DNA from: an uncultured Clostridia bacterium
Lineage (GTDB): Bacteria; Bacillota; Clostridia; Oscillospirales; Oscillospiraceae
Direction of reading: 5' to 3'
DNA length: 9,670 nucleotides
Assembly: GCA_947383645.1 (NCBI GenBank)
Contig: CANDEH010000093.1
Location: 1 to 9,670, forward strand
The position numbers and the translations under genes were made by a program. The notes under the pieces are model-generated. The model was given only the letters and a program-made list of their open reading frames with translations. It was not told the DNA's origin and made no database searches. Below are positions 6,029-9,670 of the stretch, one piece after another; positions within the stretch are counted from its first letter, which is position 1; every line of letters starts with the position of its first letter.

Positions 6029-6924
6029 GGGGTTCCTCCTCTCCGTTTCTTCTTCCCATAGAACACCCAAAGCGCCCCGCCGCTGAGGACCACCGCGCCG
6101 CCCGCCAGCGCCGCCGGCAGATAGTCGGCCGCCGGCGGCGCCGGCTCCCGGGCGGGGTAGAGCGTCACCTCCGGCAGCGCCCGGACAGACACCACCCGGG
6201 GGTTGGGGTTGGGAATGTAGGTCCTGTCTAAATACTGAAAGAGTTCCGTGTGTCCGTCCCCGGCGTCCGGGGCGGAAAGGCAGACCCAGACCTCCTTATA
6301 CCCCAAAAAGGGATGATAGAGGGGCATTCCCCATAGAAATCCCTCCTCGTCGGTAAAGGTTTTCTTAAAGCCGTAGAGGAGGAAGTCCTCATAGGCCTCC
6401 CCGCCCTCCGCGTAGGCGGAGAGCGCCTGCTCCGCATTGGGATAGGGCCAGAGGACTATGGCGTCGCTGTTTCGCGCTTCGATCAGGCGCTCGATCTGCT
6501 CCCCATCGCCGGGGACGAGCTCCCCGGCAAAGTCCTCCTCAAAGGCCAGGCGGTCGTAGACCAGGGCCAGGTCCGCCAGCGGTACCCAAGCACCCCGGGC
6601 GTCATTCTCCAGCCGGTCGTCCGAGGGCTCCGCCCCCTCCTCCTGGCAGCCGATGCAGCCCCAGTCCTGATAGGTGGCGTAGACCGTCACCTCTGTCCCG
6701 TTCTCTGCCTGATAGATCACCTGCCCGTCGGGGCTCTTTCGGCCGTCGATGTAGCCCTTGGGGCTGTTGGCAACGCCCCGCCGGATGGTGAAGTCGCATT
6801 CTCTGGTGTGTGCGTCAATGAAGCTGTTCTCTGGATACCAGATCATATCAGCCAGCGCCGGCGCGGCCAGAGACGCCGCCAGCAGGGCCGTCAGGAACAG
6901 GGCCGCGAGCTTTCTCATCCTCAT
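6025..6924 (-). CDS. Secreted SH3-like protein with C-terminal anchor, paralogue 1
   Basis: A 299-aa protein, the longest of the three copies. Signal peptide 1-25 (cleavage near ALA-DMIW), SH3-like region about 51-124 (VANSPKGYIDGRKSPDG, TYQDWGC, AWVPLADLALVYD), second half with WPYPNAEQ and TDEEGFLWGM, then VWVCLSAPDAGDG, VVSVRALP, PAREPAPP, membrane helix about 268-289 (GGAVVLSGGALWVFYG) and tail KKKRRGGTP. It alone carries an insert of about 15 residues in the SH3-like part, with a CxxC pair (C90, C93) followed by acidic residues. Other cysteines are C43 and C215. ATG 6924 overlaps the stop of the 56-aa gene as ATGA; ATG 6918, two codons on, has better spacing to the GGAGGAGG stretch, so the exact start is open. 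Function unknown. Confidence 0.85.
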   Translation of the reverse strand: MRMRKLAALFLTALLAASLAAPALADMIWYPENSFIDAHTRECDFTIRRGVANSPKGYIDGRKSPDGQVIYQAENGTEVTVYATYQDWGCIGCQEEGAEPSDDRLENDARGAWVPLADLALVYDRLAFEEDFAGELVPGDGEQIERLIEARNSDAIVLWPYPNAEQALSAYAEGGEAYEDFLLYGFKKTFTDEEGFLWGMPLYHPFLGYKEVWVCLSAPDAGDGHTELFQYLDRTYIPNPNPRVVSVRALPEVTLYPAREPAPPAADYLPAALAGGAVVLSGGALWVFYGKKKRRGGTP

Positions 6925-7091
6925 CTCCTCCTCCGCAGGATCAGAGCCGTGACCACCGCCGCAGCGAGCACCAGCACCGCCGGCAGCACCCCGGAGCGCA
7001 CGAGCGCCTCCCCCGGGCCGATCACGTCGGCCCGGGCGGTGACGCCCAGGCCGGCGGCGAGCGTGAGGGCGAGCAGAATGGTTCGTCTCAT
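6921..7091 (-). CDS. 56-aa signal-plus-membrane mini-protein, reduced relative of the three paralogues
   Basis: The product has a signal-like start (MRRTILLALTLAAGLGVTARA), then DVIGPGEALVRSG, then a membrane helix (VLPAVLVLAAAVVTALI) and the tail LRRRR. The order is that of the three larger downstream proteins with the extracytoplasmic domain removed: each of those has A-D-[VM]-[LI] after the leader and a LPA-type helix followed by basic residues at the end. AGGAGGAA lies 7 nt before ATG 7091, an excellent start; the in-frame extension to 7220 covers the preceding gene's end and is not used. The stop overlaps the next ATG (ATGA). It may be a partner subunit that pairs with the membrane helices of the larger proteins, or a remnant copy. 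The strong ribosome site argues that it is translated. Confidence 0.75.
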   Translation of the reverse strand: MRRTILLALTLAAGLGVTARADVIGPGEALVRSGVLPAVLVLAAAVVTALILRRRR

Positions 7092-7108
7092 GTCAGTTTC
7101 CTCCTGAT

Positions 7109-7444
7109 TTACAGTAGAATTTGCAGCAGGTATCCAGCCGAGTAGGAAAACGCGTTGGCGCAGAGGGAGAGCAGGAAGGGCCGGCGGACATCGCTGTCCA
7201 GGTGCCGGTAGCACATCCACTCCACCAGCACCACCAGCGTCTCCAGAAACGCCGTCACCGGCAGGGGAGACAGGCCCCGGCCCATGGTGAGCACGCTGTA
7301 GAATAGGTTCACCGGGGGGTTCGTCAGGCAGTTTACCAAGGCCACCAGCCCCAGCTGCCGCCGCCCCCGGAGGCCCCAGAGCAGGGCGAACCCCTCCTCC
7401 AGCAGAATCGTCAGCGCCAGGGGGACAAGGAAGGGGATCAGCAT
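7109..7444 (-). CDS. 111-aa polytopic membrane protein
   Basis: A small hydrophobic protein with about three to four membrane segments: LIPFLVPLALTILLEEGFALLW near the N-terminus, then LGLVALVNCLTNPPVNLFYSVL, then PVTAFLETLVVLVEWMCY, and finally PFLLSLCANAFSYSAGYLLQ near the end. The polar or helix-breaking groups buried in these segments (LLEEG, NCLTNPPVN, CANAFSYSAG) suggest a functional core, not plain filler, but I do not recognise the family with certainty. GGAGGAGGG lies 6 nt before ATG 7444, and the ATG overlaps the stop of the MFS gene by 7 nt (ATGCTGA). The next gene starts 17 nt after its stop. Position between a transporter and the anchored paralogues suggests a membrane partner of one of them. 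Confidence 0.8.
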   Translation of the reverse strand: MLIPFLVPLALTILLEEGFALLWGLRGRRQLGLVALVNCLTNPPVNLFYSVLTMGRGLSPLPVTAFLETLVVLVEWMCYRHLDSDVRRPFLLSLCANAFSYSAGYLLQILL

Positions 7445-8451
7445 GTGCGTCCCTCCTCCCACAGTCCCAGGCCCAGGAGGCCCAGGGAGATGACGGTCAC
7501 CGCCGCATAGGCCGCCGGCGTGGTGAGGAGGGAGGGCCAGCCCAGGTAGGAGGGCAGGAAGCCCAGAAACAGCGCGAAGGTCAGCAGGCCGAAGGTAAAG
7601 CCCTTGGCCCCCGGCAGCAGCCGGGCCGCCGCCCAGAGGGTGATGGGCATGGTCATGTTAAAGAGCAGCACCGCCAGGAGCCCCGGCAGGGGCAGGGTGC
7701 AGAACATGTACAGCACCGCCGCCGCGGTCAGGGACGCCGCGGAGGCCCGCCGGGGGCCCAGACGGTCGGAGAGGAAGCCGCCAACCGCCTTCCCCAGCAC
7801 CAGCATCAGCGTCAGAGGGAGGGCCCAGTCCGCCTTCCAGGGGAAGGACTGCTGCATCCCCATGTAGGAGCGGAGCACCACCACCAAAAACAGCGGCACC
7901 AGCACCGCCGGCCGGCCGGCACAGCCCAGGTCCGGCAAAGCGTTCTCTGAGCGCAGGGAGCCGCAGGTCCGGCGGCAGAGGAGCAGGATGGCGGCGGCCA
8001 GGGCCAGCAGGGTCAGAGACGGCAGCCAGAGGGGGAGGATGCCGGTTTTCCCGCAGAGGGTTCCCAGGGCCAGGCCCAGGGCGCCGGGGGAGACGAAGAT
8101 GCCCAAGGCCGCGGCCCTCTTGGTGCTGTCGTTGAGGGTGTCCAGCCCCCCGCCCAGGTGAAACAGGGCGTTGCCGATTCCCGCCGCCACCGCCAGGGGC
8201 AGGGCGGCGGGGAGCAGGGGGGACAGGGCCGTCAGGACGCAGCCGGCGGCGGCCACCAGGCCGTTGCGGTTCAGCCGGTCCGCCACAGCGCCTAAGGGCA
8301 TCTGCATGGCGAAGGCGCAGAAGTTGTAGAGCAGCAGGCCCAGGGCCCAGTCCGGGGATCCGGAGGCCAGGCGGAAGAGGAGAAAGGCGCAGGAGAAGTC
8401 CACGGCAAAGTGGGCGAGGCTGTAGAGGGCGAGGCGGGGGGTGTGGGGCAT
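7438..8451 (-). CDS. Major facilitator superfamily transporter
   Basis: A 337-aa integral membrane protein with roughly 12 hydrophobic segments, somewhat short for an MFS carrier (usually about 380-420). The MFS signature loop between helices 2 and 3 is GAVADRLNRN (about residues 54-63), and its repeat in the second half is GGFLSDRLGPRR (about 222-233), so both six-helix bundles are present. The loops between helices are very short, which explains the length. NALFHLGGGLDTLND in the first half is reminiscent of drug-efflux-type MFS proteins, but the substrate cannot be told. AAAGGAGG lies 9 nt before ATG 8451. It is the first gene of the six-gene operon; upstream lie AT-rich heptamer repeats with a possible TATAAA (8504-8499) but no convincing -35. 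Family assignment is sure, substrate unknown. Confidence 0.9.
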   Translation of the reverse strand: MPHTPRLALYSLAHFAVDFSCAFLLFRLASGSPDWALGLLLYNFCAFAMQMPLGAVADRLNRNGLVAAAGCVLTALSPLLPAALPLAVAAGIGNALFHLGGGLDTLNDSTKRAAALGIFVSPGALGLALGTLCGKTGILPLWLPSLTLLALAAAILLLCRRTCGSLRSENALPDLGCAGRPAVLVPLFLVVVLRSYMGMQQSFPWKADWALPLTLMLVLGKAVGGFLSDRLGPRRASAASLTAAAVLYMFCTLPLPGLLAVLLFNMTMPITLWAAARLLPGAKGFTFGLLTFALFLGFLPSYLGWPSLLTTPAAYAAVTVISLGLLGLGLWEEGRTC

Positions 8452-8474
8452 GGGGCAAGCCTCCTTTTTTTGAG

Positions 8475-8495
8475 ATAGGAGTTAGGAGATAGGAG
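8475..8495. repeat. Heptamer tandem repeat, ATAGGAG type (3 units)
   Basis: Units ATAGGAG (8475-8481), TTAGGAG (8482-8488) and ATAGGAG (8489-8495) lie in the leader of the operon, read as CTCCTAT on the coding strand. They are a variant of the TTAGGAA unit found 24 nt further on and at 488-515. Confidence 0.75.
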
Positions 8496-8519
8496 ATATT
8501 TATAGAGGGGAGAGTAAAA

Positions 8520-8543
8520 TTAGGAATTAGGAGTTAGGAATGG
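8520..8543. repeat. Heptamer tandem repeat, TTAGGAA type (3 units)
   Basis: TTAGGAA (8520-8526), TTAGGAG (8527-8533) and TTAGGAA (8534-8540), then TGG, as after the array at 488-515. A small hairpin GCCGCC (8548-8553)/GGCGGC (8557-8562) follows directly. From there to 8710 I see no gene and only a weak hairpin (TTCCC 8601-8605/GGGAA 8611-8615). Confidence 0.75.
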
Positions 8544-8711
8544 ATGTGCCGCCTTTGGCGGCGGATTTGAAATTGGGGGGAACGCCGTATATTCAAGATT
8601 TTCCCTTCAGGGGAAGGCGGCGCGGACTGAAAGGCCGCGACATACAGCGGGAACCGGCGGAGCTGTTACCTATTTAGACGTATGGGACGGGGAAAATGTG
8701 ACAGCGTGGCG

Positions 8712-8756
8712 AAAAAAAGCCCTCTGCAAGAGTTTCGCCGCCCGGAGGCGGCGAAA
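8712..8756 (-). terminator. Original metA terminator, now separated from the gene
   Basis: On the minus strand a 10-bp stem TTTCGCCGCC (8756-8747) with 8742-8733 is followed by a short stem CTCT/AGAG (8732-8722) and a run of seven T (8718-8712). It begins directly after a TGA (8759-8757) that would end a MetA reading frame if the 291-bp insert were absent. It still faces the metA transcript. Confidence 0.65.
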
Positions 8757-8759
8757 TCA

Positions 8760-8770
8760 ATTTAGATCAT
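8760..8770. repeat. 11-bp direct repeat, left copy (ATTTAGATCAT)
   Basis: Identical to 9062-9072, which is metA coding sequence (codons for Asp-Leu-Asn). The two copies flank 8771-9061 and look like a target-site duplication. Confidence 0.75.
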
Positions 8771-9061
8771 TTTTGCCGGAAACCGCGTTTTCGGCAAAAA
8801 TACTTCTCGCGGAGCGGAGTGTGCGAGCGATAGCGAGTGCATGGAGCGCAGCGCAAACCCCTTCGCCGGAAAGCCCAGCGCAGCGGGTTTCCGGCGAGCG
8901 CGGAGCGCGGAGGAAACCGCGTTTTCGGAAAAACACTATGCGCTCACGCGCTCGGCCTGGAAAAAAGCCCCCGCAGGTGAAATCCTCGTTTGAAATTTCT
9001 AATTTCAAACGAAAACTTTATTCCCCAATTCGTTTGAAATCCTCAGATTTCAAACGAGACT
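8771..9061. mobile_element. Palindrome-rich 291-bp insert at the metA 3' end
   Basis: The insert lies between 11-bp direct repeats and holds no credible gene. Contents: hairpin 8770-8778/8792-8800 (TTTTTGCCG); GAGCG-rich stretch 8806-8853; hairpin 8863-8872/8888-8897 (TCGCCGGAAA) with an inner CCC/GGG pair; a 17-nt direct repeat GGAAACCGCGTTTTCGG at 8778-8794 and 8922-8938; and two final hairpins built on the same 11-mer TCGTTTGAAAT (8986-8997/9001-9012 and 9030-9040/9047-9057). The ends do not form a matching terminal inverted repeat, so it is not a typical MITE. It could be a repeat mobilised by another system or a product of recombination. Confidence 0.55.
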
Positions 9062-9670
9062 ATTTAGATCATACGGCGTGGTCTGGTAGACGAAGTAGTT
9101 CAGCCAGTTGCTGTAGAGCAGGTTGGCGCAGGATCGCCAGGTGACGCGGGGGGGCTGGGTGTCGTCGTCGTCGGGGTAGTAGTTTCTGGGCACGGCGATG
9201 GGGAGACCCGCGTTCTTGTCCCGGAGGTACTCACGCTCCAGCGTCCGGGGGTCGTACTCGCTGTGGCCAGTGATGAAGATCTGCCGGCCGTTCTCCGTGC
9301 TCATGGCGTAGACCCCCGCCTCCGGGGAGGAGGCCAGAATCTTCAGGCAGCCCGCCCGCTCGATGTCCTCCCGGAGGACCGTGGTGTGGCGGGAGTGGGG
9401 GACCATGAACACGTCGTCGAAGCCCCGGAAGAGCATGTTGCTCCGCCGCTCCACCACGTGGGGGAAGACGCCGAACATCTTCTCAGGGAGGGGAACCTTG
9501 TTGATGCCGTAGTGGTAGTAGAGCCCCGCCTGGGCGCCCCAGCAGATGTGGAAGGTGCTGTGGACGTGGGATTTGGACCACTCCATGATCTCGCAGAGCT
9601 CCTCCCAGTACTCCACCTCCTCAAAGGGCATCTGCTCCACCGGCGCGCCGGTGATGATGAGGCCGTCGAA
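9050..9670 (-). CDS. metA: Homoserine O-acetyltransferase, C-terminal two thirds (cut by window edge)
   Basis: MetA acylates homoserine at the first committed step of methionine synthesis in the cytoplasm. 206 residues are visible, open at the right edge; the GTG at 9640 is internal. Family landmarks are present: ITGAPVE, then the nucleophile cysteine in HICWGAQAG, GFDDVFMVPHSRH, the catalytic histidine and glutamate in ITGHSEYD, then WRSCANLLYSNWLNYFVYQ. The residue after GAPV is glutamate; in studied enzymes Glu here goes with acetyl-CoA and Gly (as in E. coli) with succinyl-CoA, so acetyltransferase is likely. The E. coli enzyme is 309 aa. The last residues, Ser-Leu-Val, and the stop TGA (9052-9050) come from the 291-bp insert; without it the frame would end after Asn. 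The tail is not part of the active site, so activity is probably kept. Confidence 0.95.
   Translation of the reverse strand, partial: FDGLIITGAPVEQMPFEEVEYWEELCEIMEWSKSHVHSTFHICWGAQAGLYYHYGINKVPLPEKMFGVFPHVVERRSNMLFRGFDDVFMVPHSRHTTVLREDIERAGCLKILASSPEAGVYAMSTENGRQIFITGHSEYDPRTLEREYLRDKNAGLPIAVPRNYYPDDDDTQPPRVTWRSCANLLYSNWLNYFVYQTTPYDLNSLV
9062..9072. repeat. 11-bp direct repeat, right copy (ATTTAGATCAT)
   Basis: Lies inside the last codons of metA (Tyr-Asp-Leu-Asn). Partner of 8760-8770; see the insert between them. Confidence 0.75.

Noticed and set aside
7658..8458. Minus-strand frame of 266 codons inside the MFS gene
   Set aside because: It is Pro/Arg/Gly-rich and out of frame with the clear 12-helix MFS protein that covers the same bases.
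8670..8678. Third copy of the metA-end direct repeat (CTATTTAGA)
   Set aside because: It shares only 9 nt with 9060-9068 and then diverges, with no stop or terminator context; probably chance.
8460..9049. tRNA, rRNA or riboswitch in the long gap
   Set aside because: I found no cloverleaf, T-loop motif or known riboswitch core; the structures present are simple hairpins.
8698..9144. Plus-strand frame of 148 codons across the 8.7-9.1 kb gap
   Set aside because: It crosses the terminator, several palindromes and the antisense of metA, is full of Arg/Ser/Lys, and has no ribosome site.

Overview
The window is GC-rich bacterial DNA with short intergenic gaps, strong Shine-Dalgarno sequences, and proteins that look like gut Clostridia. 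These include a clostridial-type glucose-6-phosphate isomerase, a MetA of the acetyl-CoA-using type, BspA-type leucine-rich and copper-amine-oxidase-N-like surface domains, and lipoproteins. I infer a member of the Oscillospirales (Flavonifractor/Lawsonibacter-like). This rests on general resemblance; no search was possible.

Layout. (1) 1-1584, plus strand: the 3' end of pgi with a terminator-like hairpin, a secreted or anchored Ig-like (Big_14-like) protein, and a small P-loop protein with its own promoter and a perfect 14-bp hairpin behind it. (2) 1658-3509: a 1.85-kb segment bounded by 64-bp inverted repeats (60/64 identical). It holds one minus-strand gene for a secreted HExxH protein with a leucine-rich repeat and two stalk-like domains, followed by three stacked hairpins. 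(3) 3560-4237, minus: a lipoprotein gene whose best start codon runs into an amber codon at codon 3. (4) 4338-8451, minus: a tight six-gene operon, in transcription order an MFS transporter, a 111-aa polytopic membrane protein, a 56-aa signal-plus-membrane mini-protein, and three paralogous secreted SH3-like proteins with C-terminal membrane anchors. The last four genes are joined by ATGA stop/start overlaps. (5) 8460-9049: no gene, but heptamer repeats, hairpins, a terminator and a palindrome-rich 291-bp insert. (6) 9050-9670, minus: the 3' two thirds of metA, running off the right edge.

The operon is the most system-like part: a transporter, a small membrane protein and three diverged copies of one exported, anchored domain, made in fixed order with translational coupling. 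Its function is unknown to me. Two other places show recent change: an 11-bp direct repeat indicates that the 291-bp insert landed on the metA stop codon and gave MetA a new tail, and the lipoprotein leader carries a nonsense codon.
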